DNA of 64,000 nt from Cordylochernes scorpioides. Its lineage: Eukaryota; Arthropoda; Arachnida; Pseudoscorpiones; Chernetidae. The notes beneath the pieces are model-generated. The model saw only the letters and a list, made by a program, of their open reading frames with translations, was not told where the DNA came from and ran no database searches. Made by a program: the position numbers and the translations under genes. The stretch is taken from contig CP092874.1 of NCBI GenBank assembly GCA_030710605.1, forward strand, positions 23,655,634-23,719,633, written 5' to 3'. Of the stretch, positions 33,301 to 45,904 are shown piece by piece (within the stretch, counting starts at the first letter, position 1; each line of letters starts with the position of its first letter).

Positions 33301-33354
33301 AGCCTGCACGACGCTGACGAGGGCCAACAGCCCGAAACGCGTTCGTGGTTGGTC
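33301..33354 (+). ncRNA. Hammerhead ribozyme, family H2, intact core
   Basis: Core CTGACGA at 33314-33320, stem II GGGC-CAACA-GCCC, GAAA at 33334-33337, stem III palindrome ACGCGT (33337-33342), U17 at 33343, stem I ACGACG (33308-33313) against CGTGGT (33344-33349). One stem I pair is mismatched here, but the copy at 1971-2024 has the paired base (ACCACG). Predicted cleavage follows 33343. Its sequence is unrelated to family H1 outside the core, yet the layout is the same. Confidence 0.7.
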
Positions 33355-33650
33355 TTTCGTGGGTTGGCCAAATATCACGGGGAACAAGTTAAATAAACGT
33401 TTAGTTGATTTTTTCTCCACTAGATGGCACTCTACCATCTAAAATGCTCATGTATGCGGTCAGGATATGTCTTTTTTGTTTTATATATATGGAACTTTTG
33501 CCGGGAGGATATTGATCTAAAAAAGACAAAGGTCGCCTCTCCCGTCAAAATAGACGTCAAAACTAGACGCCATCTATTGACCATCGCCGCAAACTAGCGG
33601 CCTCAGGTAGGTGACAAAGCCACAACACCAGCTTTGGCAAACTGATAAGC

Positions 33651-33705
33651 GTCCACCTAGAGACCATGGTTTCGGGCTAATGGCCCTCGTCAGTCTAGGG
33701 CGGAC
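33651..33705 (-). ncRNA. Hammerhead ribozyme, family H1, complete fold
   Basis: Identical to 27491-27545 in all stems and core residues, including the ACCATGGT stem III and GUC cleavage triplet. It lies in a half-element that has lost the right fold-back arm. Family H2 lies 300 bp upstream on the opposite strand. Confidence 0.85.
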
Positions 33706-33884
33706 TTTATTCCATGAGATCCACACGGGATCTAATGGAATCTTCACAATCTGCCATAGATAAATATATATTATCATTTGAAAATAATATACATTGTTTT
33801 TAACGCATTTAATAAATACATTTTTCATACACACACATTTATTAAAAGGGAGATATACCTTTTTTTTTTTTTACACATCACAAA

Positions 33885-34057
33885 GTATTGTAGAACGACA
33901 TTTGAAAATTATCCTTCATGTGTTTTTTGTTTTAACGAAAAATCGAAATTTATTTTAAGGAGAAATAATCGTTATTTCTCCTTAAAATAAATTTCGATTT
34001 TTCGTTCAAAAGAAACACATGAGGGATAATTTACAAATGTCGTTCTACAATCATAAG
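33885..34057. repeat. Fold-back family F, copy 2
   Basis: GTAGAACGACATTTGAAAAT...GGAGAAATAATCG and its inverse; the stem is almost loopless. Confidence 0.9.
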
Positions 34058-34093
34058 CCGCATTATATTGTATTATACATCACTAAGTATATA

Positions 34094-34267
34094 CAGTCGA
34101 ACTTGGATAATTCGAACCCCAAGGGACCATAAAAAAATTTCGAATTATCCAAAAATTCGAATTAAAGATGTTAAATTATTTATATAGGAAATTCTAGGGA
34201 CCAAGATAAATATTCGAATTAAAGAGGTTTTCGAATTAAAGAAGTTCGAATTATCCAAGTTCTACTG
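34094..34267. mobile_element. Tigger/pogo-like MITE, copy 2 only
   Basis: Terminal inverted repeats CAGTCGAACTTGGATAATTC / GAATTATCCAAGTTCTACTG, flanked by TA at 34092-34093 and 34268-34269. Copy 1 near 17060 has the empty TA site (AAGTATATATTATGAAT). Confidence 0.88.
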
Positions 34268-34434
34268 TATTATGAATACAACTTGCACACACACACACAT
34301 ATTTACAAAAGAAAAAGAGGGTTATAAATAATTTCATCCAAAATACGAGTGGAAAAGTGGGTAACACCATCGATTCCCGACAGCGTTAACATTTTGTTTA
34401 ATATGTCAATAGCCTTCACATATTATTCATCAAA

Positions 34435-34525
34435 TAGTAAAAAAGACATATATTGGATTGAATAAAAGATTTTTTTGCCAATATTTCGGCTGGCTGAGCG
34501 CCAACCTTTATCGAGGCATTACTGG
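34435..34525. repeat. Insertion with CCAATATTTCGGCTGGCTGAG hairpin, copy 2 only
   Basis: AAAAAAGACATATATTGGAT, TTGCCAATATTTCGGCTGGC, TGAGCGCCAACCTTTATCGA. Related to 3585-3725 and 55010-55110. Missing at the equivalent place in copy 1. Confidence 0.65.
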
Positions 34526-34989
34526 TATTATCGGTACCTAATAATGTGATTTTGGAACATCCAAAACACGGGGTTGAGAAGTAAAAACGAAGAGGTTAAA
34601 ACGATGTAAGCCTGCCATTTTTGGAAAAAGGAAGAAGACAAAGGAATTAGTCCAAACTATTTTAGGCCTAATCTCTCGTAGGATGAATTCACTCAGTCGT
34701 CTGTTGCCTACCGCACCTAGCAGGAAGCAAATCTATTTCTGCCGCAGACGACAACTAATTAGGGGCAGCCGAGTGTTGATGGAATGTTGACTTAACCCTA
34801 GCGACCTATATCTATCCAGAGGGAGGAATGGCAGGTGGAATCTTCAACACCTTCTCTTATAGACAAACATCAAAGAAAGACGACTTTAAAAACCTAACGT
34901 ACAACATGTAAACAAAAGAGAAAACGTATATATGTGATCACAAAAACAGCAAAAAAAAAAAAATTGATAAAAAAAAATTCTACATTTAT

Positions 34990-35110
34990 TGACAAAATTT
35001 AAGGAAGTGGAAAATCTTTGATATCGCCGGTCGTCTTTTTTTTTTTTTAAGGTGACAGAGGCAATTTTGTTCACATTTGGTTATTCCGTGTGTCTTTAAT
35101 AAATGTCAAT
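34990..35110 (-). mobile_element. MITE family M fragment, copy 2
   Basis: Partner of 17727-17850 with the same truncation. Confidence 0.6.
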
Positions 35111-35214
35111 GTGTATTAAATATCTTTAATACAAACAGTTTAATTTATAAAAATATCAATTAATTTATATATAGTTATAAATTCTGAATATAGAGCAATC
35201 CATAATATATATAT

Positions 35215-35408
35215 TTAAAAAATAAGGCTTATTTTGGATTGTAATAAGATTATTTATTAATCCGATATTTCGATGGACCAATCTTCCATCTTTTTCCTGC
35301 TACGTGCTTCACGGCAAAATACCTCGAAAAAGATGGAAGATTGGTCCATCGAAATATCGGATTAATAAATAATCTTATTACAATCCAAAATAAGCCTTAT
35401 TTTTAAAA
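35215..35408. repeat. Fold-back, copy 2 only
   Basis: AAAATAAGGCTTATTTTGGATTG...GATGGACCAATCTTCCATCTTTTTC and inverse; loop about 35 bp. Copy 1 near 18430 has no such sequence. Confidence 0.85.
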
Positions 35409-36037
35409 TAGTTATAAATATAGTATTAATTAAAAACTATAATTATATATATATTTTTAAATGTTCCAATATAAAATTTTAAATAAAAAAATTCCTAATT
35501 AAAAGTTGAAACCAATAGATCACCATCATACGTATGTTCTAGTTCCAAAATAAATATTCATCAACATCTACTCTCACTCCAATCCCATACACAATCCAAC
35601 TTCCAATGACATGGAAGGACAATTCCAGCAATCACACAACCAGTCCATTATAATCATACCAAGATTTCCACACAAGGAGACAATTCCCATCAAGAAGAAT
35701 ACTCTGTACTTTGTCTAAAAAAAGACAACCCGAATTACAGAGGTGGAATGTCCAATTTGTTCGTCCGTCTGTCACCCATTGTAGAACGTCAAGTTAATTG
35801 ACTCCATTGTCAATTATTAACGTCATGGGAGGTAATTTCAGCTTTCGACCTACATCACCTTCTTCATTTCCTGTAAATCTAGTGCGGGCCCTATTGTCTT
35901 CCTTCTTCTTTTACTTTACCGTTAATTCACCTCGCGATTTTTAGTGCTGTTCAAGCTAGTACAAGCATTTTAAATCATGAATGTTTATTTTACAACAAAC
36001 TTCTATAATTCTTACTTTGATTAAAAATATTACTTTA

Positions 36038-36426
<389 letters not shown>

Positions 36427-36839
36427 TTAGAAGTTGTTATACAAGGCGTTCTTTTTACAAGTTTACAATTTATCGGCTGCGCGCGCAATCAAGTGATGTG
36501 ATATACCGCAGTGTAGCTGAAGCTTTCTATTTTTTTAATAGACTTTTTTTTTAAATGATCATTTCATTTTTTCATTGTTTTTGACCGGTCTCATTATTTA
36601 TTGGACACACCTTATATATAGATAACCCGTTATTGCTTTATAATAAATTTAGGCCTAACTGGCCTTGTACTTATTGTTTGTGGAAGAGCATTACTCGATG
36701 CAAATATTTATATGTAATTCTACTGTCCTATAAGCTTATATCCAAAGTTTACTTAAATACCATTTCTAAAATTCCATCTTTTAGCATAGCATATATAAGC
36801 AGAATGATCCAATACAGTATTAGATCTCCAAGAAGCGGT

Positions 36840-36980
36840 CTGTTAGATTAAATTGGCGAAACCACTGGGAGAATTCACCACTGATAAACCAAGCCCTTCT
36901 AATATTTTTTCATCGCAGTAAGGACAGTAGAAGTTTGATTTATTTGTGAAAAGAAACATTCGCGACTTGATGCCTTCATT
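36840..36980. repeat. Family B half-element, copy 2
   Basis: Partner of 19860-20000. Confidence 0.7.
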
Positions 36981-37084
36981 CGTTATATCTCTGCCTATGT
37001 CTCTATTTATCTTTGTCGATGGAAGGCAAGCCCCACAAGATGGAGAGTTCGATGAGATGGTACAATGGCAGAGAGAGGACAGTA

Positions 37085-38370
37085 GACTTCTATGAACTTA
37101 TCTCCACTCAATCATATCAGGGTATCAAACTTGTAAAGCTTGAGACTTTTGATGGTGTCTGCTGGGGATGAGTAGAGCTCATCAATGGATGAGTCAATAC
37201 AGCAGTTGAATTTTCTTCTTCTTCTTTCTTATCTCCACTCAACAATCATATCAGGGTATCAAGCTTGTAAAGCTTGTTGATGGTGTCTGCTGGGGATGAG
37301 TAGAGCTCATCAATGGATGAGTCAATACAGCAGTTGAATTTTCTTCTTCTTCTTTCTTATCTCCACTCAACAATCATATCAGGGTATCAAGCTTGTAAAG
37401 CTTGTTGATGGTGTCTGCTGGGGATGAGTAGAGCTCATCAATGGATGAGTCAATACAGCAGTTGAATTTTCTTCTTCTTCTTTCTTATCTCCACTCAACA
37501 ATCATATCAGGGTATCAAACTTGTAAAGCTTGTTGATGGTGTCTGCTGGGGATGAGTAGAGCTCATCAATGGATGAGTCAATACAGCAGTTGAATTTTCT
37601 TCTTCTTCTTTCTTATCTCCACTCAACAATCATATTAGGGTATCAAACTTGTAAAGCTTGTTGATGGTGTCTGCTGGGGATGAATAGAGCTCACCAATGG
37701 ATGAGTCAATACAGCAGTTGAATTTTCTTCTTCTTCTTTCTTATCTCCACTCAACAATCATATTAGGGTATCAAACTTGTAAAGCTTGTTGATGGTGTCT
37801 GCTGGGGATGAATAGAGCTCACCAATGGATGAGTCAATACAGCAGTTGAATTTTCTTCTTCTTCTTTCTTATCTCCACTCAACAATCATATTAGGGTATC
37901 AAACTTGTAAAGCTTGTTGATGGTGTCTGCTGGGGATGAGTAGAGCTCATCAATGGATGAGTCAATGCAGCAGCTGAATTTTCTTCTTCTTTCTTATCTA
38001 CACTCAACAATCATATCAGGGTATCAAACTTGTAAAGCTTGTTGATGGTGTCTGCTGGGGATAAGTAGAGCTCATCAATGGATGAGTCAATACAGCAGTT
38101 GAATTTTCTTCTTCTTCTTTCTTATCTCCACTCAACAATCATATCAGGGTATCAAACTTGTAAAGCTTGTTGATGCTGTCTGCTGGGGATGAGTAGAGCT
38201 CATCAATGGATGAGTCAATACAGCAGTTGAATTTTCTTCTTCTTCTTTCTTATCTCCACTCAATCATATCAGGGTATCAAACTTGTAAAGCTTGTTGATG
38301 CTGTCTGCTGGGGATGAGTAGAGCTCGTCAATGGATGAGTCAATACAGTTAATGATGTATTTTGGAGTTG
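37085..38370. repeat. 128-bp tandem array, ten units
   Basis: TTATCTCC recurs near 37228, 37357, 37485, 37613, 37741 and onward with 128-bp spacing. Units differ by a few bases (ATATCAGGG or ATATTAGGG; CTCATC or CTCACC). One diverged inverted unit lies at 40698-40800. Confidence 0.97.
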
Positions 38371-38864
38371 TTTGACAACCATCATGAAACCACTTGTAGT
38401 GTTCACCACTGATGAGCCAAGCCATTCCAATGTTTTTTCATCGCAGTAAGTACAGTAGAAGTTTGTTTTATGTGTAAAAGAAACATTGGAGCTTTAATAT
38501 TTTCATTTCCTTTATATAGATAACGCGTTATTAGCTTTTAATTACACCCACACAAGCCTTTATTAAGACATTCCATCTTATACAGACGATCCTCCTGTTA
38601 GAAATGAATCTAAAAAGAAATAGAGAAGCAGGGGAAGAAGTTACCTTTTAATTAACAAACAGTACAGACCATCATGACTAATCATGGTAGATTGAAGTTC
38701 TATACTCCTTTAAATGGTAAATTTTGTATCTATGAACAAAAAGACATCATTATTTTTTGTTAAGTGCATTGGAACAATGTTCTTTGATATTCTCTGTGTA
38801 GAATACACAGGTTTGGTTTAATAAAAATGTCACAATACCATTTTTGGAAAGTTCAGATAAAGTT

Positions 38865-40065
38865 GCCAATAAAGTTTCATTGCTGTGGATAAATAGCCAT
38901 TGTTAACAATATAGTTTCATTGTTGGGGATAAATAGTCATTGTTATGGGTAAAGTTTCATTGTTGGAGGTAAAGTCGTTATTGTGTTTCATTGTTGCCAA
39001 TAAAGATTATTTGTTGGGAATAAATATATATTGTTGCGAGTAAAGTTTCATTATTGGGGATAGTCATTGTGTGGATAATCATTCATTGTTGTCAATAAAG
39101 TTCAATTGTTGGGAATAAATAGTCATTGTTGTGGGTGAAGTTTCATTGTTGGGGATAAAGTAGTCATTGTGTGGATAATGATTCATTTTTGCCAATAAAG
39201 AACAATTGTTGGTAATAAATATACATTGTTGTGGGTAGAGTTTCATTGTTGGGGATAAAGTAGTCATTGTGTGGATAATGTTTCATTGTTGTCAATAAAG
39301 TTCAATTGATGGGAATAAATAGTCATTGTTGTGGGTAAAGTTTCATTGTTGGGAATAAATAGTCATTTTTGTGGATAAAGTAGCATTGTTGGGAATAAAT
39401 AGTCATTGCTGTGGATAAAGTAGCATTGTTGGGAATAAATAGTCATTGTTGTGGGTAAAGTTTCATTGTTGGGGATAAAGTAGTCATTGTGTGGATAATG
39501 ATTCATTGTTGCCAATAAAGAACAATTTTTGGTAATAAATATACATTGTTGTGGGTAGAGTTTCATTGTTGGGGATAAAGTAGTCATTGTGTGGATAATG
39601 TTTCATTGTTGTCAATAAAGTTCAATTGTTGGGGATAAATAGTCATTGTTGTGGGTAGAGTTGCATTGTTGGAGATAGTCATTGTGTGGTTGATGATTCA
39701 ATGTTGCCAATAAAGTTCCTTGTTGAGGATAAAGTAGGTATTGTTGCCAAAAAAAAGTTCCATTGTTGGGAAAATTTATACATTGTTGTAGGTAAAGTTT
39801 CATTATTGTAGATAAAGTTTCATTGTGTTGGGGATAAAGTAGTCATTATGTGAGTAAGGATTCATTGTTGATAATAAATTTTCATTGTTGGGAATAAATA
39901 GTCATTGTTGCGGATAAAGTTTCATTGTTGGGGATAAAGTAGTCGTTGAGTAAGGATTCATTGTTGCTAATAGAGTTCCATTGTTGGGAATAAATAGTAA
40001 TTTTTGTGGATAAAGTTTCATTGTTGGGGGTAAAGTAGTCGTTGAGTAAGGATTCATTGTTGCCA
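38865..40065. repeat. 40-bp minisatellite, copy 2
   Basis: Same double 20-mer as 21535-22530, about 200 bp longer and with different deletions. Confidence 0.95.
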
Positions 40066-40159
40066 ATAAAGCCAAGAAACCATATATCTCTAGAGCAATA
40101 TCCCCAATACGTACAAGAGGCTCTATTTCGTGAAACATTTGTATCATTTAATATACTTT

Positions 40160-40450
40160 CTAATTAATTTTTTTAAATTATTATCCCTAGTACACTTGGT
40201 AAAGACTATGAGATAATCATGGTGGGTAGAAGTTGGCGACTGCTTTTACTGTAAATGTACCACATGTCTATACATGTAGAAGGCATTTCGACTTTTGTAC
40301 TTAGAAATGTGTCAGAGCCCCGTTTGGTTACTTTTACTCACTTTTTCAGAAAAAAAAAAGTGGCCAATGCGGGATTCGATCCTGGGCCGTGGCGCTGTTG
40401 AAATTCGATGGTTTATACCACTGGCTCTCTCACGATGAAAAAAGAAAGAA
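40160..40450 (-). mobile_element. SINE-1, minus orientation, copy 2
   Basis: The minus strand shows GAGCCAGTGGTATAAACC and an intact B box GGATCGAATCC, then GCATTGGCCACTTTTTTT and the body. Confidence 0.75.
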
Positions 40451-40697
40451 AAACAAGTGGTCAGAAATATATAAATTAGGAAAACTAACCATTTCACAGA
40501 AGAATGAACATAAATGGATATCTAATACTGCATATGACTGGTACAGAGCAGGAGGGACAAGCACCAGTTCTGTCCTCCCAAGAGAAAAACAGTCTTTGAT
40601 TTCTAGAATTAAGTCTGGTCATCTACGGACAATGACAGAATAGTTGCAAGGTTTTCCCACTATGTACTAAGTGTCAACCTGCAACCCCAAACCACAT

Positions 40698-41945
40698 CAT
40701 TGACTGTATTGAGTCATCCATTGATGAGCTCTACTCATCCCCAGCAGACACCATCAACAAGCTCTACAAACTGATACCCTAATATGATTGAGTAGAGATC
40801 AACAACAACAAAAAGCCTTTATTTAGGGTTACTGACCCTATACAGGATTCACCAGAGGTATGCATAAGAACAAATCAGTGAGACAAAGGAAACAACGATA
40901 TAGACAGAAGAAAAAGAAAAAAGAGAAGAAAAAAAAACAAGAAAGAGAAAGAGAGAAGCAAGAAAAACAACACAAAAGGAGTAGCAGTAAGAAAGTGAGG
41001 AGTGAGTGTCACTTGGCCTTCTTCTGAGATATGGACTTGTGGAAACCATAAAACGCCGTAGCAATATACTTATTCTGGGTCATATTGTCAATTATTGATG
41101 GAAATGAAGCACAGAGTTGCCCAGTTTTGAGCATAAGGGTTCTTCTTTCTTCTTTCAGAGCAGAGCAATCAAAAATATGATTGAGTAGAGATAAGAAGAT
41201 GAACATTCCAAATCCAAGATCCCACACCACTAACCAAGTAAATATGTAAATACACTGTAAATTTACATATTTTCCACTGTAAATATCATAAGTTAGGTTT
41301 TTGAGTGGTACCTCATAGAGTTATTTGTGAACTAGAACTTACACTTTGTTGAATTAGCGTTGTAAATATATTTTGTTTTTATATTTTCAAGATTTCTCAT
41401 TCCCTTATATGACAAGATATTTGTTCTGTTTTTGAATATAATTTGTTGGTTAGAAGTTTGTTTAGCAGCAACACATAAAATTCCGAGGATAAGTTTCTTT
41501 TATTTCAAAAATAATATCTTGAGCTTTCGGGCGTAAACAGCCCTTCTTCAGGAATATTGGAAACAATTTCAAGTAGAAATGTTTGTACACAAATAGATGG
41601 TATCTTTCTTTGGTCTTGTATAGCGTGAGTGAAAGACCAAAGATACCATCTATTTGTGTACAAACATTTCTACTTGAAATTGTTTCCAATATTCCTGAAG
41701 AAGGGCTGTTTACGCCCGAAAGCTCAAGATATTATTTTTGAAATAAAAGAAACTTATCCTCGGAATTTTATGTGTTGCTGCCAATTATACACCAGAGGAT
41801 TCCACCTTACGATTTATAGAAGTTTGTTTGGAAAAATATATAGCTACATAAACCAATGATGGAATGATTATTTCCCTAAGGAGAGTGATAGCGAGTCACT
41901 GATATGTCGGAAACTAAATAAAATATTGGTTGATGGAACTATACT
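40698..41945. mobile_element. Composite insertion, copy 2 only
   Basis: Copy 1 reads straight through at about 23175 (ACCACATGAAAAGAGAC). Copy 2 inserts, in order, an inverted 128-bp unit (40698-40800), a segment starting AAGCCTTTATTTAGGG (40815-41215) related to 20940-21040 and 61730-61800, unassigned sequence, and a fold-back at 41462-41780. The mobile unit is unknown. Confidence 0.7.
41462..41780. repeat. Fold-back with GAGCTTTCGGGCG arm
   Basis: Arms CAGCAACACATAAAATTCCG...CATCTATTTGTG and inverse; near-perfect, loop about 25 bp. The right arm has CTGAAGA-A-GGGC...GCCC-GAAAGCTC, a hammerhead-like layout. Confidence 0.9.
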
Positions 41946-42383
41946 TGTTCTCCCTGACATGAAAAGAGACTGGAAATTCACAAAATTTCGGGGCTAACTC
42001 ACTACAATGAACAACATGTATATAAAATTTTTACTTACTCTCCTGTTGAATAAAACATTTACCATAAATTGTAGTATTTTAAATAATTACAACTCTCTTT
42101 AAAGCAACAAAAGAATTATTTATTGCATTTAGCAAGACAAGAAAAAAAACTCGGGAAAACAAACAAAATTTTTTTAGGTTAATAAACCTGCAACTACCTA
42201 CCGGTTAGTTCCTATTTAAAATCTAGCTTTCACACAGAGTATTGAAAAATAAAATACAACAAATATTTTAAATTTTTCAAAGCGATTGATAAAATGAGGG
42301 AAGAAGTGCTCAATTCCACAGATAAAGGCTGATTGCTCCCCCTCCCCTCTAAATTGTTTTTCCACCTCACTCATGTACATATA

Positions 42384-42815
42384 ACTAGCCGAATGACCCG
42401 GGCAACGCCCGTGTTTTACCCGATTGAATGTTTTGATTCAAATACTATTTGTTACAATTATAAATTGGCGCCTTAAATAAATGCATATATTAGTTAATAA
42501 CTATAGCCTAATGTGCTTTATCTGTCTATGTACTGTTGGCTTCCGTAGGCGTCTCTTACTGGGAAAAAGAAAGAGAGGATTCCATTTAGTTATTAACTAA
42601 TATATGCATTTATTTAAGGAGCGACCCGCTCCAACACAATAGTTACAAAAATGGGGGGGGGGGGGGGGCAAAGGTGGCGTGATCGTAGCCGACCAATAGG
42701 AGGGCGCCATTCCAAAAAAAAAAAAAAAGCAAACCGTGACAGAGGCGACGAAGAATGACGCTCGTAACTGTATATAGAATAACCTTTTAGGGGAATCCCC
42801 TTGTAAGACAATAGT
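42384..42815 (+). mobile_element. Dispersed repeat family E, copy 2
   Basis: AACTAGCCGAATGACCCGGG start, GGAGCGACCCGCTCC, poly-G and poly-A tracts that differ in length from 23592-24030. Confidence 0.8.
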
Positions 42816-43001
42816 GTCTTAATAAAGGTTTTTGTTGTACTTTTTCTTTCTGATGGTAGAGTAAAATAACTTCAAAAATAAGAGTTGTGCGTGACAATTT
42901 TTAATAAACAATTATCGGGTAGGGAAATTAGAAAAATGATGGGTAAAAAAACAAGGCTTAGAATACACTAACAGTAACAACATGTTCTTTCAACTTTGCA
43001 G

Positions 43002-43466
43002 CTAAAATGTTTCATGCGGTTGTACATTGACACCAAAATCTTCCAACAAATCCAACAATGATTTCATCTGCAACATTCTTAGAAAGTTGTTCTTGCTGTA
43101 CCCAATCCAATAGTTGTTCTTGACAAGAGAGTGAAAGAACTGAAGAATTCCTCTGAATTCTCGTCTCATTTGGACAATCCACATTTTGCCTAGCGGTTTA
43201 TCAGATGTCATCCAGGATGATTCGGTTGTTTGAATTTGATCAAGTTTCAACTTCATCTTTAAACTCTTTCCTAGAAACTTGACAATCATCTGATAGAGAT
43301 CTTCCAGTACTTTGGGTCGATTCAAATTTTCCAAATTCCAGTCAAAACATTCGATAAGGGTCTCAGCTAACAATATCCCAGCCCTATGCAAATTATTGAC
43401 AGTTCGTTGCAGAAGAATTAATGATGGTTCGTTTGGTAAATCACAACAGCTTGTTGTTTGTGACAT
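43002..43466 (-). CDS. Unrecognised 154-codon ORF, copy 2
   Basis: Same frame, start and stop as 24222-24686; one residue differs (Gln for His in DQI-TTESS). Nearby non-coding DNA in the two copies has several indels, for example around 43600 and 43680, while the ORF has none. The minus-strand start is preceded by no other in-frame ATG. I found no splice-joined neighbour. Function unknown; a small helical protein is all that can be said. Confidence 0.6.
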   Translation of the reverse strand: MSQTTSCCDLPNEPSLILLQRTVNNLHRAGILLAETLIECFDWNLENLNRPKVLEDLYQMIVKFLGKSLKMKLKLDQIQTTESSWMTSDKPLGKMWIVQMRREFRGILQFFHSLVKNNYWIGYSKNNFLRMLQMKSLLDLLEDFGVNVQPHETF

Positions 43467-43971
43467 GATGTAATTAAGATTTGTATAAAAAAAGACGATT
43501 ATGGCTTGTTATATTTTAAAATTTAATTTGCATAAATAAATTTCTATAATATGCAAATATAGGTAGAGTAGAATTTGTTTGAAATTGGTTAAAATTAACG
43601 TTATTTTTACATAAATAAACACGTAGAATGTACATAGATATCAGCTGGAATTTGACATTGTTTTTCCATTCCACATAGTTTGAGACAAGTTAAAAATGAC
43701 CATTGACCGAAATACCACTGTACAAAAACCTAAATAAACATTCATTAGTTTTTGCGTATAGTAGAACATTTTTATAAAGAAATTATTTATTATTTAAATT
43801 GTAGTAACATTGTTAGAATTTGCATATTCGTATGGGAAAATAAAAAAACTATATTGTATGAAAGGTAAAAATTATATCAAAAGATGAAAATTAGACAATT
43901 TTGAATATTATTGAAAAAACATATTTTATCTGAATTTTATAATTAAGATTTTTATTTATGATTGGATAAAA

Positions 43972-44290
43972 CACACTCATGGGTAAAACTTAAGGAAGTT
44001 GTACCTTTTAGCATGTATATCGGGATTCAAACAATAACTCTGAAAGATGTTACAGTGACCTTTATTGAAGACTTACAAACAAAACTTAAGGAAGTTGTAC
44101 CTTTTAGCATGTATATCGGGATTCAAACAATAACTCTGAAAGATATTACAGTGACCTTTATTGAAGACACACGAGATAACCAAGTGTGAACAAAATTGAC
44201 TCTGTTTCCTTCAAAATAAAAAGTAAAAACAGACGACCGTCAACATCAAATACTTTCCACTTAAGTTTTATCCCTGAGTGCATATTAGGA
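43972..44290 (+). mobile_element. MITE family M with internal 75-bp duplication
   Basis: AAACTTAAGGAAGTTGTACC through GAAAGAT is repeated in tandem (about 43986-44050 and 44081-44144). Copy 1 at 25190-25410 has it once. Confidence 0.75.
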
Positions 44291-44639
44291 AAAAAAAGCA
44301 TCATACAACTGAAATTTGCTAATGAAACTAAATAATGTTTCTTTTTCTTATTAACCTTGTCCCAGTACAATTTCACTTTTTCACTATTTTTTTTTTTTTA
44401 ACTTTATTTTTATGTCAAATGGTAATAATGACTTTTTCATTAAGTAAAAAAAAATAGATAGAGAATATTCTGGATAACGAAGAAAACTAAAAAAAAAAAA
44501 AAAGGCGTTTGGCCTTATTCTACAAAGGTCATGACCTTTAGAAGTGTCGTCTGCGGTCTTTCACCCAGAGTGGAAATCTAACATCCTCTACCGCTCCATT
44601 TCCTGAACTGGAAACTTTACTTTACTTCACTTATTTACA

Positions 44640-44850
44640 CTCACGGACAAAAAATTAAGACAATGGGAAGTCTTTGATGTCGCCGGTTGTCTTTTTTTTT
44701 TTTTTTTTTAAGGAGACAGAGGCAATTTTATTAAATAAATGAAGCTTCCAGGAGTTAAATTTCTTGTGCAACTTTTTTATTTTCAAGCTTTCGGACTTTG
44801 TCAGTCCTTCAACAGGATTATCACATTAAAAACTTTATAATAAATACAAA
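44640..44850 (-). repeat. MITE M fragment joined to fold-back arm, copy 2
   Basis: Partner of 25760-25945, with CAAGCTTTCGGACTTTGTCAG. Confidence 0.6.
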
Positions 44851-45054
44851 TTTTATATACATATTATTATATACATATTTTAAATACTTATTATATATTG
44901 AGAGAAAAATATATTACATTATTTCTGTTTGAAAAACTTTTTTTTTTTTGAAAATATACGTGCGTGGTGGATGATACGTGCTGGTTGAATGATATCTCGA
45001 GACTTCCCGAGAGGCAATTTTGTTCACACACTTGGTTATCTCATGTGTTATGAA

Positions 45055-45622
45055 CTGGCGGATCAGGCGGCAAAGGCTGCAGCACATTCTAATCTGCCAC
45101 TATCCTTTACCACCCTCCCAAAGAGCGTCGCGCGCGGTAAAAAAGAACAGATAGCCCTCAAAATGTGGACAGACCTCTACATCCAAGATTACTCCACCAG
45201 AAATCTACGAAGATTTGCTGCTACCCCGAAACTACTCCTCCAAATGCTTCGAAACATCAAGCATGGATCTACCTCCACAACAATCTTAACCGGCCATGGT
45301 TACATTCAGGCAGACCTTGCAACGGTATCGAAAGAAGACCCAATTTGCCACCACTGCCAAGATGAAGACCAAACCGTAGACCACCTCCTCTTCACTTGCC
45401 CAACCTTCCAAAGATTCCAGACAGCCACTCTCCTAGGTATCACCAACATATGTCCAGCATCCCTAGAAAATCTCCCAAGAAAGAAATCTGCCTGGCGACA
45501 CCTCATTAATTGAACTTCCACTGGCATTGTATATAAATCCAAGAAGACTTAGGTCAGAAGGACATCCCGGGTAATTGGCGACTTCTGTACGCTCCAGGAA
45601 CCTGGGTTACTTAAATAAATAA
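45055..45622 (+). pseudogene. 5'-truncated LINE, copy 2 only, with target duplication
   Basis: Flanked by the 11-base duplication TGTGTTATGAA (45044-45054 and 45623-45633); copy 1 near 27050 has a single copy. The frame is open to 45513 (stop), beginning inside RNase H at ELADQAAKAAA, then the C-terminal motif CHHCQDEDQTVDHLLFTCP. The 3' region has GGACATCCCGGGTAATTGGC and CTCCAGGAACCTGG and ends in an AAATAAATAA tail. The truncation point within the RNase H domain makes it non-functional. Confidence 0.92.
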
Positions 45623-45639
45623 TGTGTTATGAAACATGA

Positions 45640-45850
45640 GCGCGCCATCTTTTATCAAAATTCGAAACTATTATAGACGCGTATGATTCTTTTTAAAAAA
45701 ATAAAAAATTCCAACTGCCCTTACTGCAATGGAAACTACTGATGAGCCAGGCCCTTCCATTAACGTTTCCATTGCAGTAAGGTCAGTAGAAATTTTTATT
45801 TTTAAAAAGAATCATTGGCATCTATAATAGTATTGAATTTTGATATCTCA
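45640..45850. repeat. Fold-back family A, short form, copy 2
   Basis: Partner of 27060-27290; GAGCGCGCCATCTTTTATCA outer end. Confidence 0.8.
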
Positions 45851-45904
45851 CGTGTCTTCGTATTACAGCCTGTTAAAACAGATCATACTAGATACTTTAT
45901 AGAT

